DNA of 64,000 bases from Alcaligenaceae bacterium CGII-47 (lineage in GTDB: Bacteria; Pseudomonadota; Gammaproteobacteria; Burkholderiales; Burkholderiaceae_B): assembly GCA_019166125.1 (NCBI GenBank), contig JAHTBO010000006.1, forward strand, positions 1 to 64,000. Direction: 5' to 3'. Position numbers and translations under genes: made by a program. Positions 36,919 to 46,676 of the stretch are shown piece after piece. Within the stretch, counting starts at the first letter, position 1. Every line of letters begins with the position of its first letter. The notes beneath the pieces are model-generated. The model saw only the letters and a list, made by a program, of their open reading frames with translations, was not told the origin of the DNA and did no database searches.

Positions 36919-38010
36919 ATGCAACGTCGTTCCTTCCTCAAAAAGGCAGCACTTGGTGCGGCCGCCGGTAGCGCTACACTAGCCGCGCCCGTTTTCGCTC
37001 AGGATGCACCCACATTCACGTGGCGCCTTGCTTCCAGCTTTCCGCGTAGTGCGGATGCCATCTATTCGGGCGGTGAAAACGTCGCGAAATTCGTCTCTGA
37101 GGCGACCGGTGGTAAGTTCCAGATCCGTGCGTTCCCTGGTGGCGAGCTATTGCCTGCCTTATCGGTGCTCGACGGTGTACAAAACGGTACGGTCGAATGT
37201 GGGCATACCGCGTCTTACTATTATTTTGGTAAGGATCCCGCCTTGTGCTTTGACGCCGCAGTGCCATTTGGCCTGAATACGCGTCAGTACAATGCCTGGG
37301 TGCGTCACGGCGGTGGCCTGGCCATGTTGCGTGAGTTGTTCGCCAAATTCAATGTGGTGAATTTCCCCTGCGGCTACACGGGCACGCAAATGGGTGGTTG
37401 GTTCCGTAAGGAAATCAAGTCCGTAGACGATCTGAAGGGTCTGAAATTCCGCACCGCCGCCATGGCAGGTAACGTCCTGACTCGTCTGGGTGTTGTGCCG
37501 CAGCAGATCGCTGGCGGCGACATCTATCCTTCGCTGGAAAAGGGCACGATTGACGCCGCCGAGTGGATTGGCCCTTACGACGACGAAAAGATGGGCTTTC
37601 ACCGTGTCGCCCCTTATTACTACTTTCCGGGCTGGTGGGAAGGCACGCTTCAGGTGTCACTCTACGTCAATAAGGACAAGTACGAGGCCCTACCAAAGCA
37701 TTATCAGGCCGTTCTGGATCAGGCAAGCGCGCTGGCGACCAATACCATGATCGCCACCTACGACGCTGAAAACCCCAACTCGCTCAAGCGCCTGATTGGC
37801 GAAGGCGCTAAGCTGCGCGCATTCCCTAAGCCTGTCATGGACGCCAGCTACAAGGCCGCTCAGGATATGTACACCGAGCTTTCAGCCAAGGATCCTGAAT
37901 TCAAAAAGCTGCATGATCACTACATGGGCTTCCGCGACCACGAAATCCCCTGGTTCCGTGTGGCTGAGGGCAGCTTTGACCAGTATATGGCCTCCGCAAC
38001 CAAGGGCTGA
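36919..38010 (+). CDS. dctP: TRAP transporter substrate-binding protein
   Basis: 363 residues. A twin-arginine leader (MQRRSFLKKAALGAAAG) exports the folded protein to the periplasm. The DctP fold resembles TakP-type 2-oxoacid binders: MGGWFRKEI, GLKFRTAAMAGNVLTRLG and AAEWIGPYDDEKMGF. With DctQ and DctM it would drive Na+-linked uptake of an organic acid. The position after hpaI makes an aryl acetate or 2-oxo acid plausible, but the ligand cannot be read from sequence. A strong hairpin follows the stop. Confidence 0.88.
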   Translation: MQRRSFLKKAALGAAAGSATLAAPVFAQDAPTFTWRLASSFPRSADAIYSGGENVAKFVSEATGGKFQIRAFPGGELLPALSVLDGVQNGTVECGHTASYYYFGKDPALCFDAAVPFGLNTRQYNAWVRHGGGLAMLRELFAKFNVVNFPCGYTGTQMGGWFRKEIKSVDDLKGLKFRTAAMAGNVLTRLGVVPQQIAGGDIYPSLEKGTIDAAEWIGPYDDEKMGFHRVAPYYYFPGWWEGTLQVSLYVNKDKYEALPKHYQAVLDQASALATNTMIATYDAENPNSLKRLIGEGAKLRAFPKPVMDASYKAAQDMYTELSAKDPEFKKLHDHYMGFRDHEIPWFRVAEGSFDQYMASATKG

Positions 38011-38054
38011 TCTGCCCGATCAATTCAGGCTACTTTACCAGCCTGAACTCATGT

Positions 38055-38094
38055 GACACGCGCCAGCCCCCCATCGAGGGGGCTGGCGCGTGTC
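38055..38094 (+). other. Strong intercistronic hairpin between dctP and dctQ
   Basis: A perfect 17-base stem (GACACGCGCCAGCCCCC with its complement) around a six-base loop. No T run follows directly, so it is more likely to protect the dctP message or reduce readthrough into dctQ than to end transcription fully. Confidence 0.75.
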
Positions 38095-38124
38095 TCGGCT
38101 ATCTGCTTTTTCGAGATCTAACCA

Positions 38125-38742
38125 ATGAAAGCTCTCCTTGCTTTGTCGCGCGCGATTGATGCAATCAATCGACGCGTCGGCCGGGCTGTGACCTGGTTGA
38201 TCCTGCTTGCCGTTGTCGTCAGCGCAACCAATGCGACGATCCGTAAGCTATTCAACGTCAGCTCCAACGCCTGGCTGGAACTTCAGTGGTATTTGTTTGG
38301 CGCCGTTTTTCTACTCGCCGCCGGCTATACCTTGTTAAAAAATGAACACGTCCGCGTGGATGTCCTGGCTTCGCGGTTTTCGCGCCGCACGCAGATCAAG
38401 ATGGAAATATTCGGCGTGATATTTTTTCTGCTGCCCATCAGTTTTATCATCATGTGGCTGTCCTGGCCTGTATTCATGGATGCACTCGTCAATAACGAGC
38501 AGTCCTCAAATGCAGGTGGTCTTGTGCGCTGGCCCGCCAAGCTGCTCATACCCGTCGGTTTTGCCTTGTTATTGGCTGCGGGGGTGTCACACCTGATCAA
38601 GTGCGTAGGCTATTTACGAGGTGCTTGCCCAGACCCGACAAACGTGTCCACGGGCAAGTCAGCCGAAGAGCTGCTGGCCGAGGAAATTGCGCGTCAGGCC
38701 GCTGAACGCGAGGCCGCAATGCGCCTTAAGGCGAGGCACTAA
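38125..38742 (+). CDS. dctQ: TRAP transporter small permease
   Basis: 205 residues with four membrane helices. The typical DctQ signature WLELQWYLFGAVFLLAAGYT and NEHVRVDVL lies in the middle. The C-terminal tail is a charged helix (EELLAEEIARQAAEREAA). It is two bases ahead of dctM. Confidence 0.88.
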   Translation: MKALLALSRAIDAINRRVGRAVTWLILLAVVVSATNATIRKLFNVSSNAWLELQWYLFGAVFLLAAGYTLLKNEHVRVDVLASRFSRRTQIKMEIFGVIFFLLPISFIIMWLSWPVFMDALVNNEQSSNAGGLVRWPAKLLIPVGFALLLAAGVSHLIKCVGYLRGACPDPTNVSTGKSAEELLAEEIARQAAEREAAMRLKARH

Positions 38743-38744
38743 TT

Positions 38745-40499
38745 ATGGAACTGTTTTTAGTTAATATCGCGCCGATTATGTTCGGCACCCTGGTTATTCT
38801 ATTGTTACTGGGTTTTCCGGTTGCTTTCGCCCTCGCGGCTAACGGCATTCTTTATGGTTTGATCGGTATTGAGGCGGGCTTGCTCACGCCTGCCTTGTTT
38901 CAGGCACTACCCCAGCGAGTATTCGGGATTATGTCCAATGAGTCCCTATTGGCGGTCCCGTTCTTTACCTTTATGGGTTTGATCCTGGAGCGATCCGGGA
39001 TGGCTGAGGATCTGCTCGAAACCATTGGCCAGCTATTCGGCCCGCTACGTGGTGGTCTGGCAATTGCCGTGATTGTTGTGGGCGCCATGCTTGCTGCGAC
39101 CACGGGGGTCGTTTCGGCCTCGGTAATCTCCATGGGTTTGATCTCCTTGCCCATCATGCTGCGCTATGGGTATGACAGACGACTGGCGGCTGGGGTGATT
39201 GCTGCATCCGGGACCTTGTCCCAGATCATTCCGCCCTCACTTGTGCTGATCGTTTTAGCTGACCAATTGGGCCGCTCTATCGGCGATATGTACAAGGGTG
39301 CTTTTATCCCTGGCTTCGCCTTGACCTCCATGTACATCCTCTATGTTGTGGGTCTGTCCTTTTTCAAGCCTAAGCTGGCACCGGCCATCCCGCCTGAAGC
39401 ACGTACGTTTATCGAGCCCAATGGGGGCCACGGCATTCCGTCGCTTCTTGTGCTGATGGGGCTGGCTGTAACGATGTCGATCATTGGTGTGCATTACCTA
39501 TTACCCGATAACGCGCACGTCGATGAGCTGATCGTCACCAGTATTCTGATCTGGGGCGGTGCAGCATTCCTGATGGCTCTGATCAATAAAGCCCTGCATT
39601 TAGGCCTGCTCTCGCTCATTGCGGAACGGGTGACTTTCGTCATGATCCCGCCCTTAGCTTTGATATTTCTGGTGCTTGGGACGATCTTTATTGGGGTGGC
39701 AACCCCAACCGAAGGGGGGGCCATGGGTGCCGTGGGCGCGTTGATCATGGCACTGGTGAATCGGCGCTTTTCCTGGTCTTTGTTGCGACAGGCGATGGAC
39801 ACGACGACGACCCTGACTTGTTTTGTGGTCTTCATCCTGATTGGTTCGTCTGTGTTCAGCCTGACATTCCGTGCGGTCAGTGGCGACTTGTGGGTAGAGA
39901 GCCTGCTGATTGGTCTGCCCGGTGGCCAGATGGGCTTTTTGATCGTAGTCAGTATCCTGACGTTTTTCCTCGCCTTCTTTTTGGACTTCTTCGAGCTGGC
40001 CTTTATTATCGTGCCGCTGCTCGGGCCCGTTGCAGATAAGATGGGCATCGATCTGATTTGGTTGGGTGTGCTGCTGGCAGTGAATATGCAGACCTCGTTT
40101 ATGCATCCGCCGTTCGGCTTCGCCTTGTTCTATCTGCGTTCAGTGGCCCCAAAAGAGGACTATATCGATAAGCTGACCGGCAAGACGATCGCCAAGGTCA
40201 CCACGGGTCAGATCTATTGGGGCTCGATTCCATTTATCGTGATCCAGTTGATTATGGTGGTGCTGGTCTTGACCTATCCGCAGATGGTGACGCACTATAA
40301 GGCGGATCGACCCGATGTGGACATCAGCAAGGTCGAGATCAATATTGACGCCTTCCAGGGCTATGGGGATAGCAACAGCGGCTATGGCTATGGCGCGGAC
40401 GCTGAGGGCGGCGCTGCGACAGCAAGTCCGGGTGACAGCACTGAGGGGGCTGCAGGCCCAGAGAGCTCGGATGATGAATACAACAATATGTTTAAGTAA
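38745..40499 (+). CDS. dctM: TRAP transporter large permease with extended C-terminal tail
   Basis: 584 residues, longer than the usual 420-450. Membrane helices with the DctM motifs GFPVAFALAANG, GAMLAATTGVVSASV, ASGTLSQIIPPSLVLIV and GVATPTEGGAMGAVGA; extra helices appear around 230-290. After the last helix (about 515-535) there is a soluble tail of about 50 residues that is rich in Gly, Tyr, Asp and Ser (SGYGYGADAEGG) and looks disordered. A terminator follows 40 bases after the stop. Confidence 0.88.
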   Translation: MELFLVNIAPIMFGTLVILLLLGFPVAFALAANGILYGLIGIEAGLLTPALFQALPQRVFGIMSNESLLAVPFFTFMGLILERSGMAEDLLETIGQLFGPLRGGLAIAVIVVGAMLAATTGVVSASVISMGLISLPIMLRYGYDRRLAAGVIAASGTLSQIIPPSLVLIVLADQLGRSIGDMYKGAFIPGFALTSMYILYVVGLSFFKPKLAPAIPPEARTFIEPNGGHGIPSLLVLMGLAVTMSIIGVHYLLPDNAHVDELIVTSILIWGGAAFLMALINKALHLGLLSLIAERVTFVMIPPLALIFLVLGTIFIGVATPTEGGAMGAVGALIMALVNRRFSWSLLRQAMDTTTTLTCFVVFILIGSSVFSLTFRAVSGDLWVESLLIGLPGGQMGFLIVVSILTFFLAFFLDFFELAFIIVPLLGPVADKMGIDLIWLGVLLAVNMQTSFMHPPFGFALFYLRSVAPKEDYIDKLTGKTIAKVTTGQIYWGSIPFIVIQLIMVVLVLTYPQMVTHYKADRPDVDISKVEINIDAFQGYGDSNSGYGYGADAEGGAATASPGDSTEGAAGPESSDDEYNNMFK

Positions 40500-40538
40500 A
40501 CGCTGATACAGTAAACGCTGACACGCATTTGAACGTGG

Positions 40539-40568
40539 CCCTCTGCCTTGATTGGCAGAGGGTTTTTT
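40539..40568 (+). terminator. Rho-independent terminator after dctM
   Basis: CCCTCTGCC and GGCAGAGGG form a nine-base perfect stem with loop TTGATT, followed by six T. It ends the TRAP operon. Confidence 0.92.
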
Positions 40569-40604
40569 AATCGATTGGGCCACTGCAAGAGAGCCGCTGC
40601 GGCC

Positions 40605-43157
40605 TCAGCGCAAAGTTTCAAGCCAGGTGGGGATAGCCATGGGGCGTGCCAAGAGGTATCCCTGAAGCGCGTGACAGTCGTTTCCGAATAGAAAATCAGC
40701 CTGAGCCTGAGTTTCGACGCCTTCGGCCACGACGCGCAGGTCCAATTGGGAGGCCATGGCCAGGATAAGCTTTGCAATCGCCGAGCTATCCAGGTCGTCA
40801 GGAATATCCTGAACCAGGCTTTTATCAATTTTCAGCTCGTAGAGCGGTAGCCGTTTGAGGTAGGCCAAATTAGAGTAGCCGGTGCCAAAGTCATCAATGG
40901 AAAAGCGGATACCCAGTAAGTTAAGCGCCTTCATGCATCGAGCGGTATTGTGAATATCGTGGATCAATACACCTTCGGTTACCTCGAAGATCAGGCGATT
41001 GCCTGGCGCCCCAGTCCGAGTCAGGGTGTCACTGACATATTCTAGAAAACCAGGTTCCATCAGGCGGTTGGGGCTGATGTTAATCGATAGTGGATAAGTC
41101 TCACCTGTACTTTGTAGGCGCAGCAGCAAGCTGCATGCCTCATCAAGCGCCCACTCATCCAGATGACTGATTAGTCCGGTTTCTTCGGCGATGGGAATGA
41201 ACAGGCTCGGTGATACCGCGCCGCGTGTTGGGTGTGACCAGCGAGCCAGGAGCTCGGCGCCTGTCACGTGGCCATCGACGCCATACTGTGGCTGTATGTG
41301 CATCGTGAGCTGTGGGGTGCGTAGCGCCTGCACTAAATCGTGCTCAAGCCATAAGCGCTGTTCGACATCACTTTGCATGGCTTGTTCATAGAAGGTAACG
41401 CGGTTGCGTCCGCCTTGCTTGGCACGGTACATCGCCATATCCGCTTCGCGCATCACGTCGTCGACCGTGCCGCTGTGTCGGTGTAGCAAAGTCAGACCGA
41501 TACTCACGGTCACGACGCAGGACTTGTCCTCGAGGATAAACGGCTCTTGCATGCCAATGCGGATTTTCTCCGCGATATTCATGGCGTTTTTGGCGCCTTC
41601 GTCGGTGCTCGAGCCAAGTTGATTGAGCAAGAGCACAAACTCATCGCCACTGACGCGTGAGACCGTATCCCGATCGCGTGTCAGGCTCAGTAGGCGATCT
41701 GCTGTCGCCCGCAACAGGCCGTCGCCGATATTATGGCCTCGGATATCATTGATTTTTTTGAAATGATCCAGATCCAGGATAAACAATGCACCCGTGGCGT
41801 GACCTTGGCGCGCGCTATCCAGGGTATGCGCCAAGCGGTCAAGCAATAAGCGCCGATTAGGCAGATTGGTGAGACCATCGTAGAACTTGAGGCGGTGCGT
41901 GGTCTCTTCTGCTTCGGCACGCCCCGTAATATCGGTCGAGATGGCGCATATCGCCTCGACGATGCCCGCTGCGTTGCGTAGCGGGGTCCTGATGGTTAAA
42001 AAAGTCTGTGCGGTGTCGCTCAGGCACGGTTTGAGCGACTCTTCGATCATGATACGTTGCTCAGTGTCGAGGACTTGGTGATCGGCGCGCTCGATCGTCG
42101 CGAGGGTCTGCTCATCGGTCACGAAGTCGGCGTCCTGACGACCAATTAAATCCGTGCTGGACAGGCCAAAGAACTGGCACACCATTTGATTGCCGTATAT
42201 GTAGCGCAGCTCGCGATCCTTGATGCTGATCATCGCATCAATACTGCCCAGAATGGTGTTGAGCCGGTTGTCGCTCGAGCGCATATGGCGCTCTCGACGG
42301 GTGATCTGGATTTTGAGGAAAACGACGATAATGACTGCTAGCATCAGCAGAACAGCCAGTGTGGTAACGGCCCATTTTGCCTGCTCTGGAAAGACGGCCT
42401 TGTTTGCTGGGTTGTCCCAATGCTCGATTATTTTGAAGTAGACAGAGTCCGGCTCGGCTTGCCAGCGTGATAAGTGTTTGTCGATGATTGCGAGCAGCCA
42501 GGCGTTATTGCCCTTTTGTGTCGCGTAAAAAAGATCAGTGGGCTGAAAAATAATTGGCGTTGATACAAGCTGATAGATGTCCGAGGTCACTTCGCCGTAT
42601 AAGTGGTCAGCGGCAACGGCATCGACCTCATTCGCCCGGACTTGCTTGAACCCCTCGACCAGCGTTGAAACCGTGCGAAGCTCGGTGCCGATATTCGAGG
42701 TGTTGAACAGTTTGCTTAGATAGTCATGCTGGGTCGAACCGGCCAGCACCGCCAGGCGTTTGCCGTTCAGGTCTTGAATGGACTGAATTTTGCTACCAGG
42801 GCGTGCGTAGATCTGAGACCAGCTATGTAAGGCGGCGACATGGTGAAAATCGAATATCTCGGTCCGCTCTGGCGTGTACACCACATCAGGCAGAAGATCA
42901 ATCTGACCAGCTTCGAGCTGATCGAGACAATCCAGCCATGAGCAAGGCGTGATCAAAAGGTTCAAATTTTCTTCGAGGGCAATCTGATTGAGTAATTCGC
43001 CTAAAATGCCGCCCGCCTTGCCATCAGAGGTGATATATGTGCTAGGAAGCTGATCATAGATGCCCACTCGAACGATTTGGCTTTGCCCAAACGCCGCCGT
43101 GCTGAGCAAAAGCATAGCAAGGATGACGCCCCGTACAAAATGGTGGTGGCGTAACAT
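40605..43157 (-). CDS. Periplasmic-binding/PAS/GGDEF/EAL signalling protein
   Basis: About 850 residues from the ATG at 43157, which begins a signal peptide (ILAMLLLSTAAFGQS). A periplasmic solute-binding family 3 domain (about 30-255; GILGELLNQIALEENLNLL) is followed by a TM helix (TTLAVLLMLAVIIVVFL), a PAS domain, a GGDEF domain with motif RVSGDEFV (Ser for the first Gly), and an EAL domain with ExLxR as ELLAR, DDFGTGYSNLAYL and KIDKSLV. Both catalytic cores look usable; which activity dominates is unknown. It probably converts binding of an amino acid or other small solute into a change in c-di-GMP. It converges on dctM. Confidence 0.87.
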   Translation of the reverse strand: MLRHHHFVRGVILAMLLLSTAAFGQSQIVRVGIYDQLPSTYITSDGKAGGILGELLNQIALEENLNLLITPCSWLDCLDQLEAGQIDLLPDVVYTPERTEIFDFHHVAALHSWSQIYARPGSKIQSIQDLNGKRLAVLAGSTQHDYLSKLFNTSNIGTELRTVSTLVEGFKQVRANEVDAVAADHLYGEVTSDIYQLVSTPIIFQPTDLFYATQKGNNAWLLAIIDKHLSRWQAEPDSVYFKIIEHWDNPANKAVFPEQAKWAVTTLAVLLMLAVIIVVFLKIQITRRERHMRSSDNRLNTILGSIDAMISIKDRELRYIYGNQMVCQFFGLSSTDLIGRQDADFVTDEQTLATIERADHQVLDTEQRIMIEESLKPCLSDTAQTFLTIRTPLRNAAGIVEAICAISTDITGRAEAEETTHRLKFYDGLTNLPNRRLLLDRLAHTLDSARQGHATGALFILDLDHFKKINDIRGHNIGDGLLRATADRLLSLTRDRDTVSRVSGDEFVLLLNQLGSSTDEGAKNAMNIAEKIRIGMQEPFILEDKSCVVTVSIGLTLLHRHSGTVDDVMREADMAMYRAKQGGRNRVTFYEQAMQSDVEQRLWLEHDLVQALRTPQLTMHIQPQYGVDGHVTGAELLARWSHPTRGAVSPSLFIPIAEETGLISHLDEWALDEACSLLLRLQSTGETYPLSINISPNRLMEPGFLEYVSDTLTRTGAPGNRLIFEVTEGVLIHDIHNTARCMKALNLLGIRFSIDDFGTGYSNLAYLKRLPLYELKIDKSLVQDIPDDLDSSAIAKLILAMASQLDLRVVAEGVETQAQADFLFGNDCHALQGYLLARPMAIPTWLETLR

Positions 43158-43396
43158 GATTAGAAGCGCACGTGGATTAACTATCAAATTTGATGTACAA
43201 AAAATGTCTACAAGCTGCCATTGATCACAGTGCCGTCCAATCATAATGGTTTACAGTCGAATGTAAAGCATTACACGATCCAGGGTAACCACCGCTGTTT
43301 CGTGGTTTGCGCCAGTACTTCATGGCTCCTGGGCCCCTGGCTTAAGGCGTTAGAATAGTGTTTTCACATCGTGCGTGACCCTACAAAGGTTAGACA

Positions 43397-44602
43397 ATGG
43401 CGAAGGCTTTTTTGGCGGATGTGCATGCCCGGATCGGGCAGTTGCACAACAAGGGATTCTACAAGGCCGAGCGGGTGATCGATAGCCCGCAATCGACCCA
43501 AATCCGTCTGGTTGATGGCGCCCAGGTATTGAATTTTTGTGCTAATAACTATCTCGGCCTGGCCAATGATATCCGTCTGATCGAGGCCGCCCAGGCAGGG
43601 CTTGCGCGCGATGGCTTTGGCATGGCATCGGTGCGTTTTATTTGCGGTACGCAGGCTGGCCACAAGACGCTGGAACGTGCCTTGGCCGATTGGCTGGGGC
43701 TGGGCGATGCGATTTTGTATTCCAGTTGCTTTGATGCAAATACAGGTTTATTCGAGGCACTGCTCGATGAGCAGGACGCTATTGTCAGCGACGCACTGAA
43801 TCATGCCAGCATCATTGATGGCGTGCGTCTGTGCAAGGCGCAACGCTACCGCTACGCGAATAACGATATGGCAGATCTGCGTGCGCAGTTGCTGGCCGCC
43901 GATGCCGCTGGCGCGCGCCATAAGCTGATTGCCACAGATGGTGTGTTCTCGATGGATGGCGTCATTGCCAATCTGCCGGCCATCTGTGATCTGGCCGAAG
44001 AGTTCGACGCGCTGGTCATGGTCGACGATTCTCATGCTGTGGGGTTTATGGGCGCAGGCGGGCGGGGTACCCCTGAGTATTGTGGCGTACAGGGCCGCGT
44101 GCATATCCTGACCGGTACGCTTGGCAAGGCGCTGGGCGGTGCCTCAGGAGGCTATGTGGCGGCGGATGCTGCGGTAATCGACCTATTGCGCCAAAGCTCT
44201 CGCCCCTACCTGTTTTCCAATACATTGGCGCCAGCCATCGTCGCGGCGTCATTGCGTGTGCTGGACTTGCTCCAGAGCGCAGAGGGCGAGTCCTTGCGCC
44301 AGCGGGTTCACGAAAACGGTAAGCAGTTTCGCTCTGGGATGCAGGCGCTGGGTTTTGACTTGGTACCTGGCGAGCACCCCATTATTCCAGTCATGCTGGG
44401 GGATGCCGCCTTAGCAGGCCAAATGGCGGATGCCTTGCTCGCCGAAGGCATTTATGTGATTGGTTTCTCCTTTCCAGTCGTGCCTAAGGGGCGCGCTCGT
44501 ATCCGTACACAAATGAGTGCCGCGCATACGCGCACCCAAATCGATCAGGCGGTAGCCGCGTTCGGTCGGGTTGGGCGTCGGTTGGGCGTGATCGCCCAGT
44601 AA
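43397..44602 (+). CDS. kbl: 2-amino-3-ketobutyrate CoA ligase (glycine C-acetyltransferase)
   Basis: 401 residues. A PLP enzyme that cleaves 2-amino-3-oxobutyrate with CoA to glycine and acetyl-CoA. The N-terminal [15 protein letters not shown], the PLP-binding [18 protein letters not shown] and the lysine in [15 protein letters not shown] are as in E. coli Kbl (398). It is paired with tdh 19 bases downstream, making the two-step threonine to glycine route. Confidence 0.96.
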   Translation: MAKAFLADVHARIGQLHNKGFYKAERVIDSPQSTQIRLVDGAQVLNFCANNYLGLANDIRLIEAAQAGLARDGFGMASVRFICGTQAGHKTLERALADWLGLGDAILYSSCFDANTGLFEALLDEQDAIVSDALNHASIIDGVRLCKAQRYRYANNDMADLRAQLLAADAAGARHKLIATDGVFSMDGVIANLPAICDLAEEFDALVMVDDSHAVGFMGAGGRGTPEYCGVQGRVHILTGTLGKALGGASGGYVAADAAVIDLLRQSSRPYLFSNTLAPAIVAASLRVLDLLQSAEGESLRQRVHENGKQFRSGMQALGFDLVPGEHPIIPVMLGDAALAGQMADALLAEGIYVIGFSFPVVPKGRARIRTQMSAAHTRTQIDQAVAAFGRVGRRLGVIAQ

Positions 44603-44621
44603 TAGACTCAGGGATTCAATA

Positions 44622-45650
44622 ATGCGCGCACTAGCCAAGCTCCAGCCGGCCATTGGCCTGGAGATGATCGAAGTAGACCGCCCCGTCATGGGGCACAACG
44701 ATATCCTGATTCGCATTCACAAGACCGCGATTTGCGGGACAGATATTCATATCTGGAAGTGGGACGATTGGGCAGCACGCACGATCCCGGTGCCGATGCA
44801 TGTCGGGCATGAGTATGTTGGCGAGATCGTCGAGATGGGCCAGGAGGTTGCCGGCTTCAAGGTCGGTGATCGCGTCTCCGGCGAGGGGCATATTACGTGC
44901 GGCCATTGTCGCAATTGCCGTGCGGGTCGTCGCCATTTATGCCGCAACACCTCGGGCGTAGGTGTTAATCGTCCTGGTGCGTTTGCAGATTATCTGGTGA
45001 TCCCCGCCTTTAATGCTTTTCGTATTCCTGATGAGGTCTGCGATGATCTGGCGGCGATTTTTGATCCATTTGGTAACGCCACCCATACCGCACTTGCCTT
45101 TGACCTGGTCGGTGAGGATGTGCTGATTACCGGGGCCGGGCCGATTGGTGCGATGGCGGCGGCGATTGCCCGGCACGTTGGCGCGCGCAACGTCGTGATC
45201 ACTGATGTCAATGACTATCGCCTGGGGTTGGCTGCGCGTATGGGTGCGAGCCGGACCGTGAATGTGATGCGCGAAGATCTGGCCGAAGTCATGCATGAAT
45301 TAGGTATGCATGAGGGGTTTGACGTCGGCTTGGAGATGTCAGGTGTGCCTAGCGCCTTTACTGCGATGCTCGAGCAGATGAACCATGGCGGGAAGATCGC
45401 CATGTTGGGCATTCTGCCCGATGGCGTAGGGGTGGACTGGAGCCAGGTGATTTTTAAGGGCTTGCAGATTAAGGGGATCTACGGCCGAGAAATGTTCGAG
45501 ACCTGGTACAAGATGGTCGCCATGCTTCAGAGTGGTCTGGATATTTCCCCTATTATTACTCATCACTACCCGGTTGCCGAATTCCGCGAGGGCTTTCAGA
45601 CCATGCTCTCTGGCCACAGTGGCAAGGTCATTTTGGACTGGATGGCCTGA
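44622..45650 (+). CDS. tdh: L-threonine 3-dehydrogenase
   Basis: 342 residues. A zinc-dependent medium-chain dehydrogenase that oxidises threonine to 2-amino-3-ketobutyrate with NAD+. Catalytic zinc ligand region [13 protein letters not shown], structural zinc cysteines [19 protein letters not shown], and the NAD loop [15 protein letters not shown] are present. Same length as E. coli Tdh (341). It converges on the asparaginase gene with 33 bases between, where a GCCTGCGCAGGC palindrome lies. Confidence 0.96.
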   Translation: MRALAKLQPAIGLEMIEVDRPVMGHNDILIRIHKTAICGTDIHIWKWDDWAARTIPVPMHVGHEYVGEIVEMGQEVAGFKVGDRVSGEGHITCGHCRNCRAGRRHLCRNTSGVGVNRPGAFADYLVIPAFNAFRIPDEVCDDLAAIFDPFGNATHTALAFDLVGEDVLITGAGPIGAMAAAIARHVGARNVVITDVNDYRLGLAARMGASRTVNVMREDLAEVMHELGMHEGFDVGLEMSGVPSAFTAMLEQMNHGGKIAMLGILPDGVGVDWSQVIFKGLQIKGIYGREMFETWYKMVAMLQSGLDISPIITHHYPVAEFREGFQTMLSGHSGKVILDWMA

Positions 45651-45683
45651 ATCTGAACGCCTGCGCAGGCTGCTTTAGAGGCC

Positions 45684-46676
45684 TTAGCAGGCCTTGAATC
45701 TGGCCTGAATGGCGGCCTGATCCAGGTCATTTGCCAGGGCCAGCATCAACAGGATTCTGGACTGCTGTGGATTTAACCCATGGCTGCAAATCAGGCCTGT
45801 GCGCGCGTCAGTATCGCGTGCGCCCACCTCACCATAGGGGACGCGACTCGAACGTACACACATTAGACCTTTGCGCCGTGCTAGCGCGCCCCCCTTATGT
45901 GCGCCAGGGCTCAGGCTGCCGTTGCCGGTGCCCGCGATCACAATGCCCCGGGCACCGGCTGCGATACTGGCCTCGTAGAGGTGGGCGCCAGCGCCTTGGT
46001 GATCATAGATGATGTCGACGCGGGGTGCTTTGCTCATGCCTTTGAGGGTAAAGGCCGGCAGGGTTGCATGCGTGAGGCCTTGGACGATATGCGGGACGCC
46101 CTGGCTGATCCAGCCCAGCGCGCCTGGGCCAATCGCATTGAAGGCGTCCACCCGTGTAGTGTGCGATTTGGTCGCGTAGCGGGCGGCCAGGATCTGATCA
46201 TTCATCATCAATAAAATACCGCAACCCCGGCTGTCGGGATGGGCTGCCAGCGATAGTGCGTTATAGAGGTTGAGGGGGCCGTCTGCGCTGAGCGCTGAAG
46301 CGGGCCGCATGGCGCCAACCAGAACAATGGCCTTAGGGCTGTGAATAGTCAGGTGAAGCAGAAAGGCGGTCTCTTCGAGGGTATCCGTACCGTGTGTGAC
46401 GACAATGCCATCCACCATTGGGTCACGCGTCAGGGCTTCGATACGTCGAGCCAGCCGCAACACCATGGCCCCAGTCAGCTCACTGCTGTCCACATTAAAC
46501 ACCTGTTCGCACTGGATATCGGCCAGCTCGTGCGCACCAGGCACGGCATCAAGCATAGCGGTGATGTCTTCGGTGACGGAGTAATCCGTGAGCGCGCTGG
46601 CGCGTCCGGCAGTGGCGGCAATGGTGCCGCCCGTACCGAGCAGGACGATGCGAGCTTGAGGGCTGGGCGGATGCAT
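45684..46676 (-). CDS. L-asparaginase, cytoplasmic type
   Basis: 330 residues from the ATG at 46676, whose A overlaps the stop of gdhA (TGATG); a longer frame from 46724 is rejected. Active-site segments: LLGTGGTIAAT with the nucleophile Thr, and VTHGTDTLEETA with the second Thr and Asp; SADGPLNLYNA also fits. There is no signal peptide. It hydrolyses asparagine to aspartate and ammonia. Coupling to glutamate dehydrogenase suggests shared use in amino-acid nitrogen release. Confidence 0.9.
   Translation of the reverse strand: MHPPSPQARIVLLGTGGTIAATAGRASALTDYSVTEDITAMLDAVPGAHELADIQCEQVFNVDSSELTGAMVLRLARRIEALTRDPMVDGIVVTHGTDTLEETAFLLHLTIHSPKAIVLVGAMRPASALSADGPLNLYNALSLAAHPDSRGCGILLMMNDQILAARYATKSHTTRVDAFNAIGPGALGWISQGVPHIVQGLTHATLPAFTLKGMSKAPRVDIIYDHQGAGAHLYEASIAAGARGIVIAGTGNGSLSPGAHKGGALARRKGLMCVRSSRVPYGEVGARDTDARTGLICSHGLNPQQSRILLMLALANDLDQAAIQARFKAC

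Noticed and set aside
45659-45670. GCCTGCGCAGGC palindrome between tdh and the asparaginase gene as a terminator
   Set aside because: There is no loop and no T run; too short to call.
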